64,000 nucleotides of DNA from Treponema_B putidum (GTDB lineage: Bacteria; Spirochaetota; Spirochaetia; Treponematales; Treponemataceae), in NCBI RefSeq assembly GCF_007830595.1, contig NZ_VLLD01000007.1. One strand, given 5' to 3'. The notes beneath the pieces were generated by a model. That model did no database searches. It was given only the letters and a program-made list of their open reading frames with translations, and was not told where the DNA came from. Shown piece after piece: positions 50,988 through 59,007 of the stretch; the stretch's first letter is position 1; every line of letters starts with the position of its first letter. Both the position numbers and the translations under genes were made by a program.

Positions 50988-52061
50988 ATGAAAAATATTT
51001 TTAAGATTTTTATCGGTTGTCTTCTAATTGCCGGTGTGCTGATTTCTTGCACCAAGGAAGAAGGCAAAAAGGCTTTGATGGTCGGTATGGTTACGGATGC
51101 CGGAACTATAGACGATAAATCCTTTAACCAAGGAACTTGGGAAGGTATTAAAAAAGCCGAAAAAGATCTTGGTGTAAAGGTTAAATATTTAAAACCTGTC
51201 GGAACAACCGAAGCCGACTACATCAAAGAAATCTCAAACCTCTACGATTCAGGATATAAATTTATTATTTGTCCCGGATTTAAATTTGAGACGGCTGTAT
51301 TTAAGGCCCAGTCCAAGTACAAGGATGCCAAGTTCATCATAATCGACGGAAATGCTCATCCTGCCGATGCATATGATGCCCAAAACGGACCTAATACAAT
51401 AGGTATCAGCTTTTTAGAAAATGAAGCCGGTTTCTTGGCAGGTGTTGCCGCTGCTTTACAGCAAAAGACCGGAAATTTCGGTTTTATCGGCGGTATGGAA
51501 ATCCCTGCAGTACAAAAATTTAACTGGGGATGGCAGCAAGGTATTAAATATGCCAACGAAAACCTAGGTACTAAAATTGAAATCTACCCTGAAAACTTCA
51601 TCTATCAGGGCAGCTTTTCAGATATTGCTGCAGGCCAGCAGCTTGCCGCTTCTATGTATGATAAGGGTGTTACAGTAATCCATGCTGCAGCAGGCGGTGT
51701 AGGCGTAGGTGTTATAAACGAAGCTAAAACCAGAACTCAGGCAGGAAAAAAAGTTTGGGTTGTAGGTGTAGATGTTGATCAATATGCAGAAGGAATAATA
51801 GGAGACGGCTCTTCTGTAATTCTTACATCTGCTATGAAATATCTTGATAAAGCTTCATACGACATGATTAAGGAAGAATTGAACGGAACTTTCACGGGCG
51901 GACGCTCATTATTGTTCTCTGTAAAAGAAAACGGTGTAGGAATTCCGTTGAAAAATCCAAACCTTTCTGATGATGTACAGCAAAAAGTAAATGAGATTTA
52001 TCAAAAAATAAAGAACGGAGAGATTGTAGTAAGTGCAGTTCAAGGTGATTTATTTAAATAA
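50988..52061 (+). CDS. pnrA: Purine nucleoside-binding lipoprotein PnrA (TmpC homologue)
   Basis: This 357-residue lipoprotein (lipobox LISC, Cys about 21) belongs to the BMP family of substrate-binding proteins. Family motifs are VGMVTDAGTIDDKSFNQGTWEG, GFLAGVAAALQQKTG, GFIGGMEIPAVQKFNWGWQQG and VVGVDVDQY, given here by their key parts. The T. pallidum homologue PnrA binds purine nucleosides. It heads an ABC operon. A hairpin pair after the gene should keep its mRNA above that of the transporter genes. Confidence 0.94.
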   Translation: MKNIFKIFIGCLLIAGVLISCTKEEGKKALMVGMVTDAGTIDDKSFNQGTWEGIKKAEKDLGVKVKYLKPVGTTEADYIKEISNLYDSGYKFIICPGFKFETAVFKAQSKYKDAKFIIIDGNAHPADAYDAQNGPNTIGISFLENEAGFLAGVAAALQQKTGNFGFIGGMEIPAVQKFNWGWQQGIKYANENLGTKIEIYPENFIYQGSFSDIAAGQQLAASMYDKGVTVIHAAAGGVGVGVINEAKTRTQAGKKVWVVGVDVDQYAEGIIGDGSSVILTSAMKYLDKASYDMIKEELNGTFTGGRSLLFSVKENGVGIPLKNPNLSDDVQQKVNEIYQKIKNGEIVVSAVQGDLFK

Positions 52062-52071
52062 AAGGGAACCT

Positions 52072-52139
52072 CTAAAAACTTCAGTTTTTTAGAAGATGCC
52101 CAAAAACTAAAGCCCATCTTTAAAATTAAAAAGATGGGC
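52072..52139 (+). terminator. Tandem hairpins between pnrA and the ABC ATPase gene (attenuator)
   Basis: CTAAAAACT/AGTTTTTTAG (52072-52092, one bulge) is followed by GCCCATCTTT/AAAGATGGGC (52112-52121 and 52130-52139), a perfect 10-bp stem, then a T-rich run (AGTTTCTTATTTTTT). Partial termination or RNA protection here would raise the binding protein over the transporter. Confidence 0.75.
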
Positions 52140-52166
52140 AGTTTCTTATTTTTTGAGGAGTTCAAA

Positions 52167-53690
52167 TTGCCCCAGAGTGATTATGTGATTGAAATGAGAA
52201 ATATCCGCAAGGAATTTCCCGGAATTGTTGCAAACGATGATATAAGCCTATGCGTTAAAAAGGGAGAGATACACGCAATTTTGGGAGAAAACGGAGCGGG
52301 AAAATCTACTCTGATGAGTATCCTTTTCGGCCTTTATCATGCCGATAAAGGAGAAATCTATGTAAAGGGAAACAAGGTAAAAATAAACAGCCCTAACGAT
52401 GCAAACGATCTGGGGATAGGAATGGTGCATCAGCATTTTAAGCTCATCCATAATTTTACCGTAACTGAAAATATCATTTTGGGTAAAGAAGGCGGTTTTA
52501 TCCTAAACAAAAAAGAAGCCGAAAAGCGCATAAAAGAATTAAGCGATAAATACGGTCTTTTTATTGAACCTGATGCTATTATAAGTAATATCACCGTAGG
52601 TATGCAGCAAAGGGTTGAAATATTAAAAATGCTTTATAGGAATGCCGACATTCTCATCTTTGATGAGCCCACGGCAGTTTTAACCCCTCAAGAAATAAGC
52701 GAACTTATGCAGATTATGCGTAACCTTGCCGCAGAAGGTAAGGCTATAATTCTTATTACCCATAAATTGCAGGAAATTTTGGATGTAGCCGACAAGTGTA
52801 CGGTCATAAGGCGGGGAAAACTCATAGATGTGGTTGATGTAGCTTCTACTACCAAAAATGAACTTGCCTCCAAAATGGTGGGTAGGCCTGTAGATTTTAA
52901 GGTTCCAAAAGGGCTTTCAAATCCGGGGGAACCTATTCTTGAAATTAAGGGCTTAAACGTATTAAAAGAAAAAAGATTGCCTGCCGTAAGAGACTTTTCC
53001 CTTGAGGTCAGGGCAGGGGAAATTGTAGGCATAGCCGGTGTAGACGGAAACGGTCAAAGCGAACTTGTTTATGCGCTTTCAGGGCTAATGCCGTCCGAGT
53101 CAGGCAGTATAATTTTGGCAGGAAAAGATATTACAAACCTTTCCGTAAGGGAGAGAGCTGAAAAGGGCTTAGGACATGTTCCCGAAGACAGACAAAAACA
53201 CGGCCTTGTTTTACAATACTCCATAGCGGAAAATATGGTTATAAAATCCTATTACACAAAAAACTTCCAAAAGCACGGGTTTTTAAACAAGGAAAAAATC
53301 AAAAACTTTGCCCAAAAAATCAGCGAAGCCTTTGATGTCCGCTCAGGTTACGGTATAGAATCCAAGGCAGGAGATTTAAGCGGAGGTAACCAGCAGAAGG
53401 CGATTTTAGGAAGAGAAATTACCCTTGATCCCCATCTTTTAATAGCGGTAAACCCTACGAGAGGACTTGACGTCGGTGCCATAGAATCTATCCACAAGGA
53501 ACTTGTAAAGCACAGAGATAACGGGAGAGCGGTTCTTTTAATTTCCTTTGAACTTGATGAAATATTTAATCTTTCAGACAGAATAGCCGTCATGCACAGG
53601 GGCTCTTTAAGCGGAATCGTACGCCCCGAACAAACCACCGCCGAAGAAGTAGGGCTTATGATGGCAGGTATGGGAGGAAAGAATGAGTAA
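52167..53690 (+). CDS. pnrC: Nucleoside ABC transporter ATP-binding protein (PnrC type)
   Basis: This 507-residue protein has two ABC modules in one chain, as in RbsA/YufO. Module 1 has Walker A GENGAGKSTLMS and LIFDEPTAVL. Module 2 has GVDGNGQSELVYA, signature LSGGNQQKAILGRE and NPTRGLDVGA. Each module lacks part of the consensus, which is normal in this subfamily. Start is TTG 52167 with GAGGAG seven nt upstream. An ATG at 52134 lies inside the attenuator hairpin. It overlaps pnrD by 8 nt. Confidence 0.92.
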   Translation: MPQSDYVIEMRNIRKEFPGIVANDDISLCVKKGEIHAILGENGAGKSTLMSILFGLYHADKGEIYVKGNKVKINSPNDANDLGIGMVHQHFKLIHNFTVTENIILGKEGGFILNKKEAEKRIKELSDKYGLFIEPDAIISNITVGMQQRVEILKMLYRNADILIFDEPTAVLTPQEISELMQIMRNLAAEGKAIILITHKLQEILDVADKCTVIRRGKLIDVVDVASTTKNELASKMVGRPVDFKVPKGLSNPGEPILEIKGLNVLKEKRLPAVRDFSLEVRAGEIVGIAGVDGNGQSELVYALSGLMPSESGSIILAGKDITNLSVRERAEKGLGHVPEDRQKHGLVLQYSIAENMVIKSYYTKNFQKHGFLNKEKIKNFAQKISEAFDVRSGYGIESKAGDLSGGNQQKAILGREITLDPHLLIAVNPTRGLDVGAIESIHKELVKHRDNGRAVLLISFELDEIFNLSDRIAVMHRGSLSGIVRPEQTTAEEVGLMMAGMGGKNE

Positions 53691-54780
53691 GCTTAAAATA
53701 CAATTTAAAGACTTTAATATAGCCGAAAACAATTTTATTATAAGTTTTTCCGCTGTTTTACTCGGCCTTATTGCAGGAGCCGTTTTTATAGCTGTTTTAG
53801 GAACAAATCCTTTTTCGGCTTTTTCCTACCTTTTCCGGGGCGGTCTAATGAATATAGAACGTATAGGAAACACCCTTGCAACGGCCACGATTCTCTTGTT
53901 TGTAGGGCTTTCGGTCAGCTTTGCTTTTAAAACAGGTCTTTTTAATATAGGGGCTTCAGGGCAGATGCTCATTGGAGGCCTTTGTGCTACCTTTATAGCC
54001 TTAAACAGTTCACTTCCTCGTCCCGTTTTATTGCTTGTTTTAATAATAGCCGCCATGATTGGAGGAGCTCTTTGGGCTGCTTTGCCGGGGCTTTTAAAAG
54101 CCGTATTCAATGTACATGAGGTTGTTTCTACCATAATGATGAACTGGATAGCCTATTGGATAGTTTATTATTCGGTTCAAGGTTATCTAAAGACCGAATT
54201 TATCGAAACCGAAAGCCGCTCCATTGCAGTAGAGCACACATTGAGGGCCGAGTGGCTGAGTAATCTCTTCGGAAGCGAGTATATAAATTACGGCATATTT
54301 TTAGGTGTTTTAGGGATTATTCTTGTAAAAATAATATTGGATAAAACGACTCTGGGTTTTGAATTAAAAGCTGCAGGATATAATAAAAGTGGGGCGGAAT
54401 ATGCAGGCATCAAAGTAAACAGAAATATTATCTTTTCGATGATGATTGCCGGAGCTCTTTCAGGTCTTGCCGGTTTAACCTATTATGCCGGTTATTCCCT
54501 TAACATGCAGATAGGTGTTTTACCCTCGCAAGGTTTTGACGGAATAGCTGTAGCTCTTTTAGGTGCCGGAAATTCCATCGGTGTTGCTTTAAGTTCCATA
54601 TTTTTCGGCGTTCTCCATGTAGGAAAGGGCTTTATGAGTGCCAACACAAATGTACCGCCCGAAATAGCCGATACTATCATTGCCGTTATTATATATTTTA
54701 CGGCTACAAGTTTATTGCTAAAGAAATTTTGGTCTAAAATCCAAAAAAATAAGGAAAAAACCGTCAAGGAGGCGAATTAA
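53683..54780 (+). CDS. pnrD: Nucleoside ABC transporter permease (PnrD type)
   Basis: This 365-residue permease of the BPD_transp_2 family has about nine TM helices. Motifs include NTLATATILLFVGLSVSFAF, FNIGASGQMLIGG, NVHEVVSTIMMNWIAYW and AGALSGLAGLTYYAGY. The C-terminus is lysine-rich. It forms the membrane channel with the following gene, 2 nt away. Confidence 0.92.
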   Translation: MSKLKIQFKDFNIAENNFIISFSAVLLGLIAGAVFIAVLGTNPFSAFSYLFRGGLMNIERIGNTLATATILLFVGLSVSFAFKTGLFNIGASGQMLIGGLCATFIALNSSLPRPVLLLVLIIAAMIGGALWAALPGLLKAVFNVHEVVSTIMMNWIAYWIVYYSVQGYLKTEFIETESRSIAVEHTLRAEWLSNLFGSEYINYGIFLGVLGIILVKIILDKTTLGFELKAAGYNKSGAEYAGIKVNRNIIFSMMIAGALSGLAGLTYYAGYSLNMQIGVLPSQGFDGIAVALLGAGNSIGVALSSIFFGVLHVGKGFMSANTNVPPEIADTIIAVIIYFTATSLLLKKFWSKIQKNKEKTVKEAN

Positions 54781-54782
54781 CT

Positions 54783-55715
54783 ATGTGGTATACTTTAACT
54801 TCTATATTTCCCTATGTTATAGCATATACAATTCCGCTTTTAGTTACTTCTTTAGGCGGTCTTTATAGTGAAAGGAGCGGTGTAGTAAATTTAGGGCTTG
54901 AAGGCCTCATGCTTGTAGGCAGCTTTGCTGCAGCTATTACCATACATCTTTTAGAAGGCTTGATACCCTCAGGGCTTCTTATACCCATAGGCCTTTTAGC
55001 TGCCGTAATCATGGGAATCTTATCTTCTCTTTTACATGCCTTTGCCTCAATTACATTAAAGGCTGATCAGATTATAAGCGGTACTGCTATAAATATGCTG
55101 GCTGCAGCCTTGACGGTCTATACTGCAAGAGCCATTCTAGGTTCGGGAAATGTCCGTGTAAACGGCATAATAAGAAAAGATATCCCGGGCTTGGCAAATA
55201 TTCCTGTTTTAGGTCCTCTATTCTTTTCCCAAAGTTATTGGAGTACATGGCTTATTTTGGCTATTTTGGTTTTTTCTTGGTTTTTACTTTACAAGACCTC
55301 ATTCGGCCTTAGACTCAGAGCCTGCGGAGAGCATCCTTCGGCCGTGGCCAGTGCCGGTGTAAATGTTCATAAGATGCGCTATTTTGCCGTATGTGCGAGC
55401 GGGGCTTTGGCCGGTTTGGGCGGGGCCGTTATTCTTGTAACCTATTCGGGTGAATTTAACGGGAGTGTTGACGGTCTGGGCTTTTTAGCCCTTGCAGCTT
55501 TAATCTTCGGTCAGTGGAAGCCCTTAGGCATCTTGGGCGCAACTTTCTTTTTCGGTTTTGCCCGTACTGTTGCAAATGTCTCTCAGGTTATCCCTTCCTT
55601 GAGTATTATTCCTCCGGTTTGGCTTAAAATTTTCCCTTATATGGTAACCTTGATAGCCCTTGTTCTTTTCAGTAAAAATTCGGCAGCCCCTAAGGCTGAC
55701 GGTGAACCTTATTAA
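54783..55715 (+). CDS. pnrE: Nucleoside ABC transporter permease (PnrE type)
   Basis: This 310-residue permease has about eight TM helices: TIPLLVTSLGGLYSERSGVVNLGLEGLML, here shortened, then LKADQIISGTAINMLAAALT, LRACGEHPSAVASAGVNV and ASGALAGLGGAVIL. It is the second half of the channel. As I recall, the T. pallidum operon has an additional small gene (pnrB) after pnrA, and I see none here. Confidence 0.92.
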   Translation: MWYTLTSIFPYVIAYTIPLLVTSLGGLYSERSGVVNLGLEGLMLVGSFAAAITIHLLEGLIPSGLLIPIGLLAAVIMGILSSLLHAFASITLKADQIISGTAINMLAAALTVYTARAILGSGNVRVNGIIRKDIPGLANIPVLGPLFFSQSYWSTWLILAILVFSWFLLYKTSFGLRLRACGEHPSAVASAGVNVHKMRYFAVCASGALAGLGGAVILVTYSGEFNGSVDGLGFLALAALIFGQWKPLGILGATFFFGFARTVANVSQVIPSLSIIPPVWLKIFPYMVTLIALVLFSKNSAAPKADGEPY

Positions 55716-55739
55716 GTTTTTTTAATCAGGGAGGAGCCT

Positions 55740-56861
55740 ATGAAAAAACGCTTTTTTCGGCAATTCGGCCTTATATTGAGTCTTTTTATAGCCCTTAACC
55801 TTTTTGGGCCAGCTTTCAATATTTTTGGGCCAGCCCTCAATCTTTTTTGGCCGGCCTTTACCCTTTTTGGGCCGGCCCTTAGTCTTTTTGGCCAAGAAAA
55901 TACCGGAACTGCCTTCCCCGAAAATGCTCTTGATATTGAGGGAATCTGGGAGAACGGGGGGCGGTTTATAGAATTTTCACGAGACATTGAAAAAGATTCT
56001 CTTAATATGAGAGTTGTTTTAAAGCCTTATTACCGCTTTGTGTACGAAAAAATGGGGAATTTTTCTTCCTCTATAGAAGCTGTCGAAGATTCTAAAACTC
56101 AATTTTATTTAAGAATAAGCTACCCTTATGTTAAAAAAGCCGTTGTTTTTCCCGTATGTATAGAAAAAAACTATTTTTTTACTTCATTTTATAAAAAAAT
56201 TCCTTATGAGATAAAAAAAGAAAGCTCGGATAATCTTTTAGAACCAAAAGATGAAAATTCTGCAAATTTCCTCGCCGGCAAAAGGAACCTCTTGGACGGT
56301 TTTTGGATAGAGCAGGGCAGTCCTGACGGTATCCTTCTTTATCCTAATGAAGCTCCCGCTTCAATAGATGCTTACTTTTTTAGCGGAGACGATTATATCA
56401 GATTCCGGTACTGGCTGGATGACCTTGAGTATAATGATAAAAAGGTGATTGTGCAGATGAATGACGGAATTAGCTGTGAATTTCCCCGTCTTTTAAAAAG
56501 AGGCAGCCTTGTTTATTCATGCGTTACTAATACAGGCAGTATTTTACGCAATTATGAAAAGGGAAAATACACAACTTTTTCGAATGCAAGTGCTGAAAAT
56601 ACCCAAGGCCTATCTTTAAGTTTTATGCCTAGCGGAGCAGGCCCCGGAACTCATGCTTCTCCCGATACCTATCCTAAGGCACAATTTTCTGTTTTAGAAA
56701 ATTTACCTCTTTATATAATGGATGACGGAAATGTCTTTGCCATGGGCTCTCCATTTTTGATTAGATCCGATATTAAAGACCTGGATGCCGAGATCGAAAA
56801 GCAGAATGCAAAGCGGAGAGCCCCGCCTGAGCCGTCTATACCACCGGCTGAAGATTTATAA
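55740..56861 (+). CDS. Exported protein with repeats in its signal peptide
   Basis: This 373-residue protein begins KKRFFRQFGLILSLFIAL. Its hydrophobic leader is then extended by five 7-residue units (NLFGPAF, NIFGPAL, NLFWPAF, TLFGPAL, SLFG..) at residues 20-51. The mature part is mixed beta, with DIEGIWENGGRFIEFSRDIE, LLDGFWIEQGSPDGILLYP and a proline-rich tail (APPEPSIPPAEDL). The two WENGG/WIEQG-like beta blocks suggest internally duplicated lipocalin-like or DUF domains, but I do not recognise a family. It follows the pnr operon by 24 nt with GGGAGGAG, so read-through is possible. Confidence 0.75.
   Translation: MKKRFFRQFGLILSLFIALNLFGPAFNIFGPALNLFWPAFTLFGPALSLFGQENTGTAFPENALDIEGIWENGGRFIEFSRDIEKDSLNMRVVLKPYYRFVYEKMGNFSSSIEAVEDSKTQFYLRISYPYVKKAVVFPVCIEKNYFFTSFYKKIPYEIKKESSDNLLEPKDENSANFLAGKRNLLDGFWIEQGSPDGILLYPNEAPASIDAYFFSGDDYIRFRYWLDDLEYNDKKVIVQMNDGISCEFPRLLKRGSLVYSCVTNTGSILRNYEKGKYTTFSNASAENTQGLSLSFMPSGAGPGTHASPDTYPKAQFSVLENLPLYIMDDGNVFAMGSPFLIRSDIKDLDAEIEKQNAKRRAPPEPSIPPAEDL
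55797..55892 (+). repeat. 21-bp tandem repeat in a signal-peptide region
   Basis: Four complete 21-bp units start at 55797, 55818, 55839 and 55860. A partial unit at 55881 ends near 55892. Each contains the core CTTTTTGGGCCAGC or CTTTTTGGGCCGGC and encodes x-Leu/Ile-Phe-Gly/Trp-Pro-Ala-Phe/Leu. Third-position changes between units show it is older than the murF array. Confidence 0.95.
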
Positions 56862-56875
56862 ACAAGGAAGGAATT

Positions 56876-57202
56876 ATGCATTATAAGGTTTTGTTTAGGA
56901 TTGAAAAGTTTAAGTTAATAGACAAGTTAAAGCACAAGATAACTAATTATAAAAGATATTGTGAAGAAATGGGCGACACTGCCGAAATTGAAGTTGTTTT
57001 TGCCGGTGATGTTGTAAAATATTTTGAAAATTTTGAAAACGATTTTACGGATTCAGGGCTTGATATTGCTTTGTGTCATAACGCCCTGATGGGGCAAAAT
57101 ATGCCCGATATAAATTACAAAAATATAAGAACCGTCAGGGCCGGAATAGGCGAAATTATAAGCCGAAAAGCTGAAGGCTTTATCGAATACACAATAGAAT
57201 AA
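56876..57202 (+). CDS. DsrE-like small soluble protein
   Basis: This 108-residue protein starts HYKVLFRIEKFKLIDKLKHKITNYKRY and shows the DsrE/YchN fold pattern: beta strand, helix, IEVVFAGDVVKYFE, a central LDIALCHNALMGQNM with Cys, then IRTVRAGIGEIISRKAEGF. In the family this order (strand, Cys-containing loop, GIGEI helix) is common in sulfur-relay-like proteins of unknown role. It sits 14 nt after the repeat-bearing gene. Confidence 0.65.
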   Translation: MHYKVLFRIEKFKLIDKLKHKITNYKRYCEEMGDTAEIEVVFAGDVVKYFENFENDFTDSGLDIALCHNALMGQNMPDINYKNIRTVRAGIGEIISRKAEGFIEYTIE

Positions 57203-57204
57203 AA

Positions 57205-57237
57205 AGGTACCTAAGATGTCCTTAATCATAGGTACCT
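57205..57237. terminator. Shared terminator hairpin between convergent genes
   Basis: AGGTACCTA (57205-57213) and TAGGTACCT (57229-57237) form a perfect 9-bp stem with a 15-nt loop, preceded by AAAAA and followed by CTT. It lies between the DsrE-like gene and the minus-strand gene. Confidence 0.7.
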
Positions 57238-57250
57238 CTTGAAATGTTGA

Positions 57251-57808
57251 TTATTCTTTAGGCCAAGTCAGCACTTTTTCGCAAAGGGCAGCAAAGTCCT
57301 TTGCTACTTTTTTTGCATCGCTTACAGGGATAACCGCTTCCTGATTTAATGTTTTTTCAAAGAAAAGTTCGATCGATTTAAATGTGTCGGGAAGAGGATA
57401 AAAAAGGAATGCAAAGTTAATTCCTACAGGTTTTACTACCGTAAAAGCCGAAATAGCGTCCTGAGGTTTTTTACTGTAGATAATGGTAGACTGATTCTTT
57501 GCAGTATAAATATTGGATTCCTTAAATCTCAATGGTACTTGAAAGTTCTTATCTCTAAATACCGGTTCCGTTGCCTTGTGAGGGAAGTTTGCGGGCTCTA
57601 CCAAGAGGAAAAGTTTTTTTCCGTTTGTTTGGAATGTTAAGCCGTCGCCGGTCATATAAATGTCTTTTACTGTTGAATATGAAATTACCTCATAAACACT
57701 GTAGGCCGAATCTTCCTTAAAAAAAGATGAAACGATGTATCCTTGATCCATTGGAAGTTTGTTTTGAGCGTAGGCTTCAAAAAGATCAATTGCTTTTAAA
57801 TTTGACAT
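57251..57808 (-). CDS. Conserved soluble protein, function unknown
   Basis: This 185-residue protein has no signal or TM segment. Its core has alternating strands (GYIVSSFFKEDSAYSVYEVIS, GLTFQTNGKKLFLLVEPA, STIIYSKKPQDAISAFTVVK, INFAFLFYPL) and a C-terminal helix with AKDFAALCEKVLTWPKE. I do not recognise a family. It has its own promoter (57867-57839 on the minus strand) and AAGGAG ribosome site, so it is probably monocistronic. Confidence 0.75.
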   Translation of the reverse strand: MSNLKAIDLFEAYAQNKLPMDQGYIVSSFFKEDSAYSVYEVISYSTVKDIYMTGDGLTFQTNGKKLFLLVEPANFPHKATEPVFRDKNFQVPLRFKESNIYTAKNQSTIIYSKKPQDAISAFTVVKPVGINFAFLFYPLPDTFKSIELFFEKTLNQEAVIPVSDAKKVAKDFAALCEKVLTWPKE

Positions 57809-57838
57809 AAAAATCTCCTTTTGATTTATTAAGTAGAA

Positions 57839-57867
57839 TTATACACTATTTTTTTTAAGTCTTCAAG
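57839..57867 (-). promoter_or_regulatory. Promoter of the 57251-57808 gene
   Basis: On the minus strand TTGAAG (57867-57862) and a perfect TATAAT (57844-57839) are 17 bp apart, about 30 bp before the ATG. Confidence 0.75.
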
Positions 57868-57907
57868 GCTCAAAATTGAACTTTGTCTAATTTTGTAAAA
57901 AAAGACC

Positions 57908-57936
57908 TTGACATTTTTTCAGTTTTTTAGCATAAT
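57908..57936 (+). promoter_or_regulatory. Promoter of the tRNA-His/tRNA-Arg unit
   Basis: TTGACA (57908-57913), 17-bp spacer, CATAAT (57931-57936). Transcription would start about 6 nt before tRNA-His. Confidence 0.8.
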
Positions 57937-57948
57937 GAGCTCTCAATT

Positions 57949-58021
57949 GGTGGGTATAGTTCAGGGGTAGAGCGCCAGATTGTGGTTCTGGTTGTCGTGG
58001 GTTCAAATCCCACTACCCACC
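57949..58021 (+). tRNA. tRNA-His (GTG)
   Basis: The anticodon arm CCAGA-TTGTGGT-TCTGG gives anticodon GTG. The extra G at 57949 (position -1) pairs with C73 at 58021, the histidine identity element. GTGGGTA pairs with TACCCAC. CCA is not encoded. Confidence 0.95.
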
Positions 58022-58053
58022 CTATGCGGGACTTACAAGGCTCCGTTTATTTT

Positions 58054-58127
58054 GCGCCTGTAGCTCAGCTGGATAGAGCATCGGACTTCGAATCCGCAGG
58101 TCGCACGTTCGAATCGTGTCGGGCGCA
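58054..58127 (+). tRNA. tRNA-Arg (TCG)
   Basis: Acceptor GCGCCTG/CGGGCGC is complete with one G-U pair, and the discriminator is A. The anticodon loop CTTCGAA gives anticodon TCG, with stem TCGGA/TCCGC containing one T-C mismatch at the outer pair. The D arm and T arm (GCACG/CGTGT) are normal. It lies 32 nt after tRNA-His and is probably co-transcribed. CCA is not encoded. Confidence 0.92.
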
Positions 58128-58238
58128 TAGATTTGCCGCCTATTTTACTGTTTTATTTCCATAATTTTTAATTACTTGACAAAACAGTCTGATTTTGATA
58201 GGCTTAAAAATCTATTTTATTCTTATAAGAGGTGACGA

Positions 58239-58859
58239 ATGGCGACTAGACAGCCTAAAGGAAAAACAGTTAGACGGCTCGGCGTTAATATTTACGGTAA
58301 CCCAAAATATGACAAACTTTTGGATCGTAAGCCGAACAGTCCCGGAAAAGAACGCGGCGCAAGAAAACGGGGCAAGACTTCTGTTTATGGAGAACAATTA
58401 AAGGAAAAACAAAAATTCAGATTTGCTTATGGAATTTCGGAACGTCAGTTTACGAATTTATATAAAAAAGCAAGCCGAATGCCCGGTGTTACCGGTGATA
58501 ATATGATTTCCTTGATGGAACAGCGTTTGGATAATACGATTTATCGAATGGGCTTTGCTATCAGCCGTGCACAGGCCAGACAAATGGTCACGCATGCTTA
58601 TTTTTTTATTAACGGAAAGCCCGTAAACATTCCCTCGATGTGCGTAAGCGTAAACGATGTTATCACAACAAAAAATAAAAAAGGTATTCAAAACCTTATC
58701 CGTCATAATATGAGCACTTCTCAAAATGCGAGAGGCTCTTGGCTCACGATTGATGATGAAAAACTTTCTGCTACGGTAAATATTTTGCCCGTTCCTACAG
58801 ATATTCAGCCCGTAGGAAATATACAGAACGTCGTTGAATACTACTCAAGAAAAGCTTAA
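58239..58859 (+). CDS. rpsD: 30S ribosomal protein S4
   Basis: This 206-residue primary 16S-binding protein has the S4 N-terminal region (QPKGKTVRRLGVNIYG, GKERGARKRGKTSVYGEQL, EKQKFRFAYGISERQF) and the S4 RNA-binding domain (LEQRLDNTIYRMGFAISRAQ, ARQMVTHAYFFINGKPVNIPS). The N-terminal zinc-finger cysteines are absent, as in many bacteria. It stands alone rather than in an alpha operon, with TTGACA at 58176-58181 as a probable -35 and a terminator after it. Confidence 0.97.
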   Translation: MATRQPKGKTVRRLGVNIYGNPKYDKLLDRKPNSPGKERGARKRGKTSVYGEQLKEKQKFRFAYGISERQFTNLYKKASRMPGVTGDNMISLMEQRLDNTIYRMGFAISRAQARQMVTHAYFFINGKPVNIPSMCVSVNDVITTKNKKGIQNLIRHNMSTSQNARGSWLTIDDEKLSATVNILPVPTDIQPVGNIQNVVEYYSRKA

Positions 58860-58890
58860 GTTTTAAACTTAAGTTTTAGGTTCTTGTATA

Positions 58891-58921
58891 AACGGCTCAT
58901 CCTGAGAATGAGCCGTTTTTT
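58891..58921 (+). terminator. Rho-independent terminator of rpsD
   Basis: AACGGCTCAT (58891-58900) pairs with ATGAGCCGTT (58908-58917), followed by a T-run. A weaker hairpin CTTAAGTTT/AAACTTAAG overlaps the stop codon just upstream. Confidence 0.93.
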
Positions 58922-58934
58922 ATTATTCTCATGC

Positions 58935-58963
58935 TTGATTTTTTGCTCCTTTAGTTCTATAAT
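58935..58963 (+). promoter_or_regulatory. Promoter of the 59008 gene
   Basis: TTGATT (58935-58940), 17-bp spacer, perfect TATAAT (58958-58963), about 45 bp before the ATG at 59008. Confidence 0.75.
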
Positions 58964-59007
58964 ATCAAATATAAAATGTTGAACACAATTAAATTTGGAG
59001 AATTTAG

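Noticed and set aside
55712..55987. Minus-strand frame of lysine/alanine/glycine repeats opposite the 21-bp array
   Set aside because: It is the antisense of the signal-peptide repeat and has no ribosome site.
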